From assembly GCA_035575095.1 (NCBI GenBank), contig DATLYF010000184.1:1-26081 (forward strand): a stretch of 26,081 bases of DNA, read 5' to 3'. Source of the DNA: DATLYF01 sp035575095 (GTDB taxonomy: Bacteria > Pseudomonadota > Gammaproteobacteria > Competibacterales > Competibacteraceae). The notes beneath the pieces are model-generated. The model did no database searches. It had not been told where the DNA came from and was given only the letters and a program-made list of their open reading frames with translations. Position 1 is the first letter of the stretch, and the number at the start of each line of letters is the position of its first letter. Positions 17,148 through 24,921 of the stretch are shown here, in pieces. The position numbers were made by a program, and so were the translations under genes.

Positions 17148-18520
17148 TCGTCGACGACGAAGCCCATATCCGCGAACTGATCGAGATCACCCTGCAATCC
17201 ATGAGGGTAGAGTGCCAGGGCGCGGAGAACCTGCAGCAGGCGCGCGCTCTGCTCAAGCGCCAGGCGTTCGACTTCTGCATCACCGACATGCGCCTGCCCG
17301 ACGGCAGCGGGCTGGAGCTGGTGGCGCACATCCAGAAGCGCTACCCCAACCTGCCGGTGGCGGTGATCACCGCCCACGGCAACGTGGAAAGCGCGGTGGA
17401 AGCCCTCAAGCTGGGCGCCTTCGACTTCGTCTCCAAGCCGTTCGAGCTGTCGGTGTTGCGCAACCTGGTCAGCACCGCCCTCAAGGCCGCCGGCAGCGGC
17501 CAGAGCGGCGCCGCCGAGCGCCCCGGGCAGCCGCTGCTGCTCGGCCGTTCCCCGGCCATGGAGAGCGTGCGTCGGCTGATCCACAAGCTGGCCCGCAGCC
17601 AGGCGCCGATCCTCATCAGCGGCGAGTCCGTCACCGGCAAGGAGCTGGCGGCGCGCCTGATCCACGCCAGCGGGCCGCGCGCCGACAGGCCGTTCGTGCC
17701 GGTGAACTGCGGCGCCATCCCCGAGCACCTGATGGAGAGCGAGTTCTTCGGCTACAAGAAGGGCAGCTTCACCGGCGCCACCCAGGACAAGATCGGCCTG
17801 TTCCAGGCGGCTCAGGGCGGCACCCTGTTCCTCGATGAAGTCGCCGACCTGCCCCAGCACATGCAGGTCAAGCTGTTGCGCGCCATCCAGGAGCGGGCGG
17901 TGCGGCCCATCGGCCAGCAGAACGAGATGCCCATCGACGTGCGCATCCTCAGCGCCACCCACAAGGACCTGGGCCAGTTGGTGGAGCAGGGCCAGTTCCG
18001 CCAGGACCTGTACTATCGCCTCAACGTCATCGAGCTGCGCATGCCCAGCCTGCGCGAGCGGCCCGAGGACATCGCGGAGCTGGCCGATCACATCCTCGGG
18101 CGCATCGCCCGCCAGCCCGGCCTGCCCGCCCCCAGCCTCAGCGCCGCGGCGCTGCAGGCCCTGCGCCGCTACCCCTTCCCCGGCAACATCCGCGAGCTGG
18201 AGAACATCCTGGAGCGGGCCTGCACCCTGGCCGAGGGCGAGGAGATCCAGGCCGAGGATCTGCTGCTGCCGGAGAGCGCTGCGCCGGGCAACGCCCCGCC
18301 GCCGGCCGCCGCGGCCCCGAGCGCCGCCCCGCCGCACCCGGAAGGCAAGCCGCTCAGCCCCACCGAGGCCGGCCTGGAGAACTACCTAGAGGAGCTGGAG
18401 CGGGAGGCCATCATGAAAGCGCTGGAAGCCACTCGCTACAACAAGACCGCCGCCGCCGAGCGCCTCGGCATCAGCTTCCGCGCCCTGCGCTACCGGCTGA
18501 AGAAGCTGGGGATCGACTGA
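17126..18520 (+). CDS. pilR: sigma-54-dependent response regulator PilR
   Basis: Encodes 464 aa. The receiver domain (1-120) has the acidic pair Asp10/Asp11, phospho-acceptor Asp54 (CITDMRLPDGSG) and Lys104. The AAA+ domain (about 138-375) has Walker A GESVTGKE at 166-173, the sigma-54 contact loop GSFTGA at 213-218, Walker B GGTLFLDEVADL at 231-242, and the sensor II block FPGNIRELENILERA. A Pro/Ala-rich linker (385-410) precedes the Fis-type helix-turn-helix (NKTAAAERLGISFRALRYRL), and the end KKLGID is typical of PilR. It activates pilA from the -24/-12 promoter at 18652. The start MEVRNALIVDDE at 17126 lies inside the pilS 3' end; the frame is open further upstream, but that is pilS sequence in another frame. 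Walker A carries Val169 where the family usually has Gly. Confidence 0.95.
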   Translation: MEVRNALIVDDEAHIRELIEITLQSMRVECQGAENLQQARALLKRQAFDFCITDMRLPDGSGLELVAHIQKRYPNLPVAVITAHGNVESAVEALKLGAFDFVSKPFELSVLRNLVSTALKAAGSGQSGAAERPGQPLLLGRSPAMESVRRLIHKLARSQAPILISGESVTGKELAARLIHASGPRADRPFVPVNCGAIPEHLMESEFFGYKKGSFTGATQDKIGLFQAAQGGTLFLDEVADLPQHMQVKLLRAIQERAVRPIGQQNEMPIDVRILSATHKDLGQLVEQGQFRQDLYYRLNVIELRMPSLRERPEDIAELADHILGRIARQPGLPAPSLSAAALQALRRYPFPGNIRELENILERACTLAEGEEIQAEDLLLPESAAPGNAPPPAAAAPSAAPPHPEGKPLSPTEAGLENYLEELEREAIMKALEATRYNKTAAAERLGISFRALRYRLKKLGID

Positions 18521-18531
18521 GCGGGTGGGGC

Positions 18532-18544
18532 GACAAAAATTGTC
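18532..18544. promoter_or_regulatory. candidate PilR-binding dyad upstream of pilA
   Basis: GACAA-AAA-TTGTC is a perfect 5-bp dyad of TGTC half-sites, centred about 140 bp upstream of the predicted pilA start. As I recall, P. aeruginosa PilR binds TGTC-type half-sites upstream of pilA, so this is a reasonable operator. It could instead be part of a hairpin after pilR. Confidence 0.4.
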
Positions 18545-18561
18545 ACCCTGCCGTCAGCGGG

Positions 18562-18582
18562 CTGCCGCACCAGGGCAGTTTT
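18562..18582 (+). terminator. weak terminator-like hairpin after pilR
   Basis: CTGCC (18562-18566) pairs with GGCAG (18574-18578), followed by TTTT. The stem is only five pairs, so termination is plausible but unproven. Confidence 0.35.
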
Positions 18583-18651
18583 CCCCGCGCTGCCCCCCGG
18601 CATCCGCTGACCGGGCGCGGCCTGCAGCGGATACTGCGCGCCATTGCAGGC

Positions 18652-18668
18652 TTGGCACGCCTCGTGCT
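18652..18668 (+). promoter_or_regulatory. sigma-54 promoter of pilA
   Basis: TTGGCACG-CCTC-GTGCT matches the TTGGCACG-N4-TTGCW consensus with one mismatch. The GG (18654-18655) and GC (18666-18667) have the exact 10-bp spacing. Predicted start near 18679, 57 bases before the pilA ATG. Sigma-54 control of pilA by PilR is established in Pseudomonas. Confidence 0.88.
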
Positions 18669-18735
18669 TAGAATTCCGCCAGCGACAGCGCCCGCCGTCG
18701 TGGGATTCCAATAACTGTCCACAAGGAGTCATGTC

Positions 18736-19275
18736 ATGCACATGAAGAAGACCCAGCAGGGCTTCACCCTGATCGAACTGATGATCGTGGTGGCCATCAT
18801 CGGTATCCTGGCCGCCATCGCCATCCCGGCTTATCAGGACTACACCGTACGCTCCAAGATAACTGAAGGTCTGAACCTCGCCGCCTCGGCCAAAGTGACA
18901 GTAGCCGAGGGCTTCCAGGCCGACGGCATGACTGGCGTCAGCGGCGCTGCCACCGCCTGGAATGCCGGGTTCACCGCGACCAAGTATGTCTCCGGCATGA
19001 CCATCGCTGCTGCCGACGGCACCATCACCATCACCTACGATCCCGCCAACGTCGGTGGCGGCGTGACTGCTGGTACCAACGTGATCACCCTGACACCGCT
19101 GGTGAATGCCGCTGGCGGCTATACGCCTTTGGCTGCTGGTGTGGCCGGCAACATCGACTGGGCTTGCGTCTCCGAGACTAACGTGTCTGCCACCGCCAAG
19201 TTTGGTGGTGCAGCGCCCGCCGCGCTGGGCGCTGCCGGCCTGCTGGCCAAGTACGCCCCGGCCGAGTGCCGTTGA
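18736..19275 (+). CDS. pilA: type IVa major pilin
   Basis: Encodes 179 aa. The ATG at 18736 follows AAGGAG by 7 bases. The prepilin leader MHMKKTQQG is cut before Phe10 (G|FTLIELMIVVAIIGILAAIA), and Glu14 is the conserved Glu5 of mature pilin. The hydrophobic alpha-1N helix is followed by YQDYTVRSKITEGL (alpha-1C), a Gly/Ala/Thr-rich beta region, and a C-terminal disulfide loop formed by Cys144 and Cys178. Cys178 is the penultimate residue. It is the fibre subunit, processed by PilD and assembled by PilB/PilC encoded downstream. Codon choice (many GCT, GGT, ACC) differs from the neighbours, as expected for a highly expressed gene. It has its own sigma-54 promoter and terminator, so it is monocistronic. 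It could in principle be a paralogous PilE-type pilin. Confidence 0.94.
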   Translation: MHMKKTQQGFTLIELMIVVAIIGILAAIAIPAYQDYTVRSKITEGLNLAASAKVTVAEGFQADGMTGVSGAATAWNAGFTATKYVSGMTIAAADGTITITYDPANVGGGVTAGTNVITLTPLVNAAGGYTPLAAGVAGNIDWACVSETNVSATAKFGGAAPAALGAAGLLAKYAPAECR

Positions 19276-19311
19276 GCCTCGCTCGGCGTAAACGAGGCTA
19301 TCTAAGTTCAG

Positions 19312-19348
19312 AGAGGGTGTGAGGTCATGCCTCACATCCTCTTTGTCT
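19312..19348 (+). terminator. rho-independent terminator of pilA
   Basis: AGAGGGTGTGAGG (19312-19324) pairs with CCTCACATCCTCT (19330-19342), with one G-U pair and a 5-base loop, followed by TTGTCT. A smaller hairpin, AGCCTCG/CGAGGCT (19275-19281 / 19293-19299), begins at the stop codon and may add 3' protection. Confidence 0.8.
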
Positions 19349-19473
19349 ATTGTGTCGCCAGCGGCATAACTCCATACTCAGTGACATACACGCAATCATT
19401 AGCTTGAGCCCAGACTCATGGGCAGCGTTTGCGCAGTCGGTCCCCTCTTTCCGCGCTTCCCGGTGATAACGAT

Positions 19474-21216
19474 ATGGTGACCACGCCCGCTAACATTCCC
19501 ACGTCACCAACAACCGCCAACCTCAGCGGCCTCGTGCGCCAACTGGTGCGCCACCAGTTGCTGAGCGAGGAGAAGGCGCTGGAGCTCATCGAGCAGGCGC
19601 GCAAGAACGATCAGCCGCTGCCGTCATGGCTGGTGGAGAACCGGCTGGTCAGGGCCTGCGACATGGCCCGCATCGCCGCCCAGGAGTTCAAGTACCCGCT
19701 GCTCGACCTTGGCGCCTTCGATCTGGATGCCGCGCCCATCAAGCTGGTCGACGAGAAGCTGATCCGCCGCCACCAGGCCCTGCCGCTGTACAAGCGCGGC
19801 AACCGCCTGTTTATCGGTGTGGCCGACCCCACCCATCTGCGGGCGCTGGAGGACATCAAGTTCCAGAGCGGCCTCAATCCCGAGCCGGTCGTGGTGGCCG
19901 CCGACGTGCTGGCCCAGGCCATCGAGCGTGCCCTCGATCGCCCCAGCGAGACCATGGCCAGGATGCTGGATGCCGACCTGGAGAACATCAACATCAGCAG
20001 CGGCGAGCCCGATGCCGCCGATACGGTGACGGCGCTGGGCGATCCCGCCGACGATGCCCCGGTGGTGCGCTTCGTCAACAAGCTGCTGCTGGACGCCATC
20101 AACAAGGGCGCCTCGGACATCCATTTCGAGCCCTACGAGCACTACTACCGCGTGCGCTTCCGCCAGGACGGTATCCTGCGCGAGGTGATCAAGCCGCCGG
20201 TGAACATGAAGGAGCGGCTGGCGGCGCGCATCAAGGTCATGGCGCAACTGGACATCGCCGAGCGCCGCGTGCCCCAGGACGGGCGCATCAAGCTCAACCT
20301 GTCGCGCAACCGCGCCATCGACTTTCGCGTCAACACCATGCCCACCCTGTTCGGCGAGAAGGTGGTGCTGCGTATCCTCGATCCCTCCAGCGCCCGGCTG
20401 GGGATCGACGCCCTCGGCTACGAGCCGCAGCAGAAGGAGCTGTTCCTCAACGCCATCCACAAGCCCCAGGGCATGGTGCTGGTGACCGGTCCCACCGGCT
20501 CCGGCAAGACCGTCTCGCTCTATACCGCGCTCAACATCCTCAACACCGCCGAGGTCAACATCTCCACCGCCGAGGACCCGGTGGAAATCAACCTGCCCGG
20601 CATCAACCAGGTCAACGTCAACCTCAAGACCGGCATGACCTTCGCCAACGCCCTGCGCGCCTTTCTACGCCAGGACCCGGACATCATCATGGTCGGCGAG
20701 ATCCGCGACCTGGAGACCGCCGAGATCGCCATCAAGGCCGCCCAGACCGGCCACATGGTGCTGTCCACCCTGCACACCAACAGCGCCCCGCAGACCCTGA
20801 GCCGTTTGATGAACATGGGCGTGGCGCCCTACAACATCGCCTCCAGCGTCACCCTGATCATCGCCCAGCGCCTGGCGCGCCGGCTCTGCCCCCACTGCAA
20901 GGAGGAGGAGCGCGGCATCCCGCCGGAGGAGCTGCTGCGCCAGGGCTTTCGCGAGGAGGAGCTGGAGCATCTGGCCATCTACCGGGCCGTGGGCTGCGAT
21001 CAGTGCACTGGCGGCTACAAGGGCCGGGTGGGCATCTACGAGGTGATGCCGGTCTCCGAGGCCATGGGCCGCCTCATCATGTCCGGCGGCAACGCCCTCG
21101 AGCTGGCCGATCAGGCCCGCCGCGAGGGCATCAACGATCTGCGCCGCTCGGGACTGAACAAGGTGCGCGAGGGCATCACCAGCCTCGAGGAAGTCAACCG
21201 CGTCACCAAGGATTGA
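19474..21216 (+). CDS. pilB: type IV pilus assembly ATPase PilB
   Basis: Encodes 580 aa from ATG 19474, with GGTGA 7 bases upstream; an earlier in-frame ATG (19429) lacks a ribosome site. PilB is the hexameric cytoplasmic ATPase that powers pilus extension. The N-terminal T2SSE_N/MshEN-like region (about 15-160) is followed by the GspE core: Walker A GPTGSGKT (339-346), Asp box (STAEDPVEI), Walker B DPDIIMVGEIRD (401-412) and His box GHMVLSTLHTN (426-436). A zinc-binding tetracysteine lies in LCPHC (Cys472, Cys475) and GCDQC (Cys508, Cys511). These features separate it from PilT. It is first gene of pilB-pilC-pilD-coaE. The 125 bases between the pilA terminator and the start hold no clear promoter. 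Confidence 0.96.
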   Translation: MVTTPANIPTSPTTANLSGLVRQLVRHQLLSEEKALELIEQARKNDQPLPSWLVENRLVRACDMARIAAQEFKYPLLDLGAFDLDAAPIKLVDEKLIRRHQALPLYKRGNRLFIGVADPTHLRALEDIKFQSGLNPEPVVVAADVLAQAIERALDRPSETMARMLDADLENINISSGEPDAADTVTALGDPADDAPVVRFVNKLLLDAINKGASDIHFEPYEHYYRVRFRQDGILREVIKPPVNMKERLAARIKVMAQLDIAERRVPQDGRIKLNLSRNRAIDFRVNTMPTLFGEKVVLRILDPSSARLGIDALGYEPQQKELFLNAIHKPQGMVLVTGPTGSGKTVSLYTALNILNTAEVNISTAEDPVEINLPGINQVNVNLKTGMTFANALRAFLRQDPDIIMVGEIRDLETAEIAIKAAQTGHMVLSTLHTNSAPQTLSRLMNMGVAPYNIASSVTLIIAQRLARRLCPHCKEEERGIPPEELLRQGFREEELEHLAIYRAVGCDQCTGGYKGRVGIYEVMPVSEAMGRLIMSGGNALELADQARREGINDLRRSGLNKVREGITSLEEVNRVTKD

Positions 21217-21254
21217 GCAACCGCGATTTCGATAACGAGACCAGGGATACCAGC

Positions 21255-22496
21255 ATGGCCACCCAGCCCAAACTAGCGAAGAAGAAGCTGCCGCAGCACG
21301 AGGATCTGGTCTTCGTCTGGCAGGGCACCGACAAGCGCGGCGTCAAGGTCAAGGGCGAGCTGCGCGGGCGCAATTCCAATGTCATTCGCGCCGAGCTGAT
21401 GCGCCAGGGCATCGTCCCCAAGAGCGTCAAGAAAAAGCCCAAGAGCATCAATCTGGGCGACAGCATCAAGTCCAAGGACATCATGCTGTTCACCCGCCAG
21501 CTCGCCACCATGCTGCAATCGGGCATCGCCATCGTCCAGGCCCTGGACATGGTCGGCCACAGCGTCAAGAAGCCCAAGCTGAAGAAGATGATCCTGGAGA
21601 TCAAGGCCGACGTGGAGAGCGGCAGCCGCTTCGCCGAGGCTCTGGGCAAGCATCCCTTGTACTTCAACGACCTCTACCGCAGCCTGGTCAAGGCGGGCGA
21701 GGAGGCCGGCGTGCTGGAGCGGGTCCTGCACCGCATCGCCGTCTACCTGGAGAAGGTCGAGTCGCTCAAGGCCAAGGTCAAGAAGGCCATGCTCTACCCG
21801 GCTATCGTGCTGCTGGCGGCCTTCGTGGTCACCGCCATCATCATGATCTACGTCATCCCCGTCTTCGAGGACCTGTTCAAGAGCTTCGGCGCCGACCTGC
21901 CGGCCTTCACCCGCCTGGTGATCGAGATCTCCAAGATCTTCCAAGCGTACTGGTGGGCCATGATCGGCGGCATCGTCGGCGGCATCGTCGGTTTCATCGA
22001 GGCGCGCAAGCGTTCGCGCAAGATGCGCGAGGCGCTCGACCGCATCACCCTCAGGCTGCCCCTGTTCGGCAACATTGCCACCCTGTCGGCCAACGCCCGC
22101 TTCGCCCGCACCCTGTCGACCATGTTCGCCGCCGGCGTGCCGCTGGTCGACGCCATGACCTCGGTGGCCGGCGCCACCGGTAACGTGGTCTACGAGCACG
22201 CGGTGCTGGAGATGCGCGATGCCGTCTCCATCGGCCAGCAGCTCAACTTCGCCATGCGCCAGAGCAAGCTGTTCCCCGACATGGTGGTGCAGATGGTGGC
22301 CATCGGCGAGGAAGCCGGCTCGCTCAGCGACATGCTGGCCAAGGTGGCGGATTTCTACGAAGAGGAGCTGGACAACACCATCGCCGCCCTCACCACCATG
22401 ATCGAGCCTATGATCATGGCCTTCTTGGGTGTACTCATCGGCGGCCTGATCATCGCCATGTACCTGCCCATCTTCAAGCTGGCGGCGGCGATCTGA
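21255..22496 (+). CDS. pilC: type IV pilus inner-membrane platform protein PilC
   Basis: Encodes 413 aa, standard for PilC. It is the polytopic platform that couples PilB/PilT ATPases to pilin addition or removal. Two GspF domains are visible: one around residues 76-200 (FTRQLATMLQSGIAIVQALD) and one around 280-405 (ARFARTLSTMFAAGVPLVDA). Membrane helices lie near 184-202, 233-248 and 385-405. The N-terminus is very basic, as usual. ATG 21255 has AGGGA 7 bases upstream. The same frame is open back to 19626 through pilB, but that sequence is the pilB shadow and not protein-like. It follows pilB by 38 bases and precedes pilD by five. Confidence 0.96.
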   Translation: MATQPKLAKKKLPQHEDLVFVWQGTDKRGVKVKGELRGRNSNVIRAELMRQGIVPKSVKKKPKSINLGDSIKSKDIMLFTRQLATMLQSGIAIVQALDMVGHSVKKPKLKKMILEIKADVESGSRFAEALGKHPLYFNDLYRSLVKAGEEAGVLERVLHRIAVYLEKVESLKAKVKKAMLYPAIVLLAAFVVTAIIMIYVIPVFEDLFKSFGADLPAFTRLVIEISKIFQAYWWAMIGGIVGGIVGFIEARKRSRKMREALDRITLRLPLFGNIATLSANARFARTLSTMFAAGVPLVDAMTSVAGATGNVVYEHAVLEMRDAVSIGQQLNFAMRQSKLFPDMVVQMVAIGEEAGSLSDMLAKVADFYEEELDNTIAALTTMIEPMIMAFLGVLIGGLIIAMYLPIFKLAAAI

Positions 22497-22501
22497 CGCC
22501 G

Positions 22502-23371
22502 ATGGCAGTGCTGGAGCTGCTGGCGGCCTCGCCCGCTCTGTTCGTCGGCATCGCGCTGCTGCTCGGGCTGCTGCTCGGCAGCTTTCTCAACGTGGCGATC
22601 CACCGCCTGCCCATCATGCTGGAGCGCGACTGGCGCGCCCAGTGCGCCGAGCTGCTGGGCCAGCCGCTGCCGCAGCAGAAGGGCGCGTTCAACCTGTGGA
22701 CGCCACGCTCGCGCTGCCCGAGCTGCCAGCATCCCATCGGCGCCCTGGAAAACATCCCTCTGCTCAGCTACACGCTGCAGCGTGGTCGCTGCCGCCATTG
22801 CGGTGCGGCCATCTCGCTGCAATATCCGCTCATCGAGGCCCTCACCGGTGTGCTCAGCGCCGTGGTCGCCTGGCGCTTCGGCTTCGGCTGGCCAGCCCTG
22901 GCCGCGATGGTGCTGACCTGGGCGCTGATCGCGCTGAGCGCCATCGACTTCAAGCACCAGTTACTGCCGGACTGCATCACCCTGCCCCTGCTCTGGCTGG
23001 GGCTGGCGCTCGGCCTGTTCGGGGTGTTCACCGACCTGCGCAGCAGCGTCATCGGCGCCATGGCCGGCTACCTGTCGTTGTGGGCGGTGTATCAGGTATT
23101 CAAACTGCTCACCGGCAAGGAGGGCATGGGCTACGGCGACTTCAAGCTGCTGGCCCTGCTCGGCGCCTGGCAGGGCTGGCAATACCTGGTGACCATCGTG
23201 CTGCTCTCCTCGCTGGCCGGCGCCCTGCTGGGCGGCGCGCTGATCCTGCTGCGCGGCCGCGACCGCAATCTGCCCCTGCCGTTCGGGCCGTTCCTGGCCA
23301 TCGCCGGCTGGCTCACCCTGCTCTGGGGCGAGCCGCTGCACCGTTTCTATCTCGGCGCGCTGGGGTCCTGA
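22502..23371 (+). CDS. pilD: prepilin leader peptidase / N-methyltransferase PilD
   Basis: Encodes 289 aa. This inner-membrane aspartic protease cleaves prepilins after Gly and methylates the new N-terminal Phe. The N-terminal methyltransferase region has the GSFLNVAIHRLPIML motif and four zinc cysteines (CPSC at 72-75, CRHC at 97-100). The peptidase part has catalytic Asp149 (AIDFKHQLLPD) and Asp213 in GYGDFK. About seven to eight membrane helices are visible. The ribosome site is weak; with only five bases after the pilC stop, coupled translation is likely. It would process PilA encoded at 18736. Confidence 0.96.
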   Translation: MAVLELLAASPALFVGIALLLGLLLGSFLNVAIHRLPIMLERDWRAQCAELLGQPLPQQKGAFNLWTPRSRCPSCQHPIGALENIPLLSYTLQRGRCRHCGAAISLQYPLIEALTGVLSAVVAWRFGFGWPALAAMVLTWALIALSAIDFKHQLLPDCITLPLLWLGLALGLFGVFTDLRSSVIGAMAGYLSLWAVYQVFKLLTGKEGMGYGDFKLLALLGAWQGWQYLVTIVLLSSLAGALLGGALILLRGRDRNLPLPFGPFLAIAGWLTLLWGEPLHRFYLGALGS

Positions 23372-23374
23372 AGC

Positions 23375-23995
23375 ATGTTGGTGGTGGGTCTGACCGGCGG
23401 CATCGGCAGCGGCAAGAGCGCGGTCAGCGACGCCTTCGCCCGCCTCGGCGTGCCGGTCATCGACACCGATGTCCTGGCACGCGAACTGGTGGAGCCGGGC
23501 CAGCCAGCGCTGGGCGAGATCGCCGCGACATTCGGCGCCGACTGCCTGGGCGCCGATGGGCGCCTCGACCGGCGCCGGCTGCGCGAGCGGGTGTTCGCCG
23601 ATGACCAGGCCCGCCGCCGCCTGGAGGCCATCCTTCACCCGCGCATCCGCCAGGCGGTGCAGCAGCGCCTGGTGCGTCTGGTGCAACTGCAGACGCCCTA
23701 TTGCCTGCTAGTGATCCCCCTGCTGGTGGAATCGGGCATGACCGATCTGGTGCAGCGGGTGCTGGTGGTGGATGTGCCCGAAGAGCTACAGGTCGCTCGA
23801 GTGATGCAGCGCGACCGCGTCAGCGCCGAACAGGCCCGCGCCGTGCTCGCCGCCCAGGCCGAGCGCGCGCAGCGCCTGGCGGCGGCCGACGACGTGCTGG
23901 ACAACAGCGGCAGCCGCGCAGCCCTGGAAGACGCGGTGCGGCGCCTGCACCAGCGCTATCTGCAACTGGCGGCCCGCTCCTCCACCGATCCCTGA
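23375..23995 (+). CDS. coaE: dephospho-CoA kinase
   Basis: Encodes 206 aa. It phosphorylates the 3' hydroxyl of dephospho-CoA in the last step of CoA synthesis. It starts MLVVGLTGGIGSGKSAVSD, with P-loop GGIGSGKS at 8-15, followed by VIDTDVLARELVEPG (the conserved DxD-type acidic motif), LHPRIR, and LLVIPLLVESG. All fit the family. The start is three bases past the pilD stop, the usual pilBCD-coaE gene order of gammaproteobacteria. Confidence 0.96.
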   Translation: MLVVGLTGGIGSGKSAVSDAFARLGVPVIDTDVLARELVEPGQPALGEIAATFGADCLGADGRLDRRRLRERVFADDQARRRLEAILHPRIRQAVQQRLVRLVQLQTPYCLLVIPLLVESGMTDLVQRVLVVDVPEELQVARVMQRDRVSAEQARAVLAAQAERAQRLAAADDVLDNSGSRAALEDAVRRLHQRYLQLAARSSTDP

Positions 23996-24012
23996 CCCCC
24001 ACTGCTTTTTCG

Positions 24013-24041
24013 TTGCCCTGTCCCACGGGCTGGGCGACAAT
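24013..24041 (+). promoter_or_regulatory. candidate sigma-70 promoter of zapD
   Basis: TTGCCC (24013-24018), a 17-bp spacer, and GACAAT (24036-24041), four of six matches in each box. The predicted start is near 24048. Confidence 0.4.
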
Positions 24042-24058
24042 GTTTTTTTGTTCGCAAT

Positions 24059-24075
24059 GAGGCCGAACCGGCCTC
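24059..24075 (+). promoter_or_regulatory. leader hairpin before zapD
   Basis: A perfect 7-bp stem GAGGCCG / CGGCCTC with a 3-base loop lies seven bases before the zapD ribosome site (GAGG at 24083-24086). It follows a run of seven T. It could modulate translation or be a remnant terminator for coaE. Confidence 0.35.
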
Positions 24076-24093
24076 TGGCCGCGAGGATGCTCC

Positions 24094-24864
24094 GTGACCA
24101 GAACCGTATGCTACGAACAGCCCCTGAACGAACGCGTCCGCATCCTGCTGCGCCTGGAGTTCCTGTTCCATCAGATCGACCATGCCCTGGCCGGGCACTC
24201 GCAGTGGGACAGCCGCGCCGCCCTACAGGGGCTGTTCGATATCCTCAGCCTCACCGCGCGCAACGAACTGAAGTCGGAGCTGCTCAAGGAACTGGACCGG
24301 CACAGCAGCAGCCTGCACCGTCTGCGCCAGATCGCCGAAGTGGATACGCAGGCCCTGGAACGGATCCAGGAGGAGATTGCTCAGGTCAGCCGCCGCGTGC
24401 ACAGCGTTAACGTGCAGTCCCTGGAGGCGGTGCGGCAGAACGAGTTCCTCAACGCCATCCGCCAGCGCAGCAGCATCCCCGGCGGCACCTGCCGCTTCGA
24501 TCTGCCCCTGCTGCATCACTGGCTGCAGCGCGACAGCAGCCAGCGCCAGGCCGACCTGGAAAACTGGCTCAGGCCCCTGCAGCCGCTGGCTGAGGGCGTC
24601 GAGACGATCCTCAAGCTGATCCGCACCAGCGCCACCCCCCAGGAGGAGATCGCCCTGCAGGGCTTTTTCCAGAAGGCTCTGGACAGCAGCGCCCCCAGTC
24701 AGATGGTGCGCGTCATCCTGCCGGTGGAACTGGGGTTGTTTGCCGAGATTAGCGGCGGCCGCCACCGCTTCTCCATCCGCTTCCTGAGTCAGCCCAGCCC
24801 GGACCGGCGGGCGGTGCCGGTCAAGGACGACATCTCCTTTCAACTCTGCTGCTGCATCATTTGA
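24094..24864 (+). CDS. zapD: cell division protein ZapD
   Basis: Encodes 256 aa with a GTG start and GAGG seven bases upstream. ZapD (YacF) binds FtsZ and bundles protofilaments at the division site. Recognised by the YEQPLNERVRILLRLEFLF start, a helical region with ELLKELDRH, and the conserved RQRSSIPGGTCRFDLPLLHHW. The C-terminal beta domain ends GRHRFSIRFLSQP then DISFQLCCCII; the E. coli protein ends with a related acidic-hydrophobic Cys-Cys tail. It follows coaE by 98 bases, with its own possible promoter. The yacG gene that often comes next is not found here. Confidence 0.94.
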   Translation: MTRTVCYEQPLNERVRILLRLEFLFHQIDHALAGHSQWDSRAALQGLFDILSLTARNELKSELLKELDRHSSSLHRLRQIAEVDTQALERIQEEIAQVSRRVHSVNVQSLEAVRQNEFLNAIRQRSSIPGGTCRFDLPLLHHWLQRDSSQRQADLENWLRPLQPLAEGVETILKLIRTSATPQEEIALQGFFQKALDSSAPSQMVRVILPVELGLFAEISGGRHRFSIRFLSQPSPDRRAVPVKDDISFQLCCCII

Positions 24865-24921
24865 TACCAGGTCCGCTTACGCGGTCCCCGGACCGGGACT
24901 GCCGTGCAACTGCGTATGAGG

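Noticed and set aside
19419..19435. Possible -24/-12 promoter before pilB (TGGGCAGCGTTTGCGCA)
   Set aside because: The GG and GC elements can be placed 10 bp apart only by breaking the CACG and TTGC motifs, so the match is close to chance in this base composition.
19626..21254. Open frame upstream of and continuous with pilC through pilB
   Set aside because: The added 543 codons are Arg/Gly/Pro/His-rich shadow sequence of pilB. PilC proper starts at 21255 with a ribosome site and the usual length.
24870..24894. GGTCC/GGACC repeats between zapD and the convergent gene as a bidirectional terminator
   Set aside because: The alternative pairings are short (4-5 bp) and lack T-runs; not enough to call.
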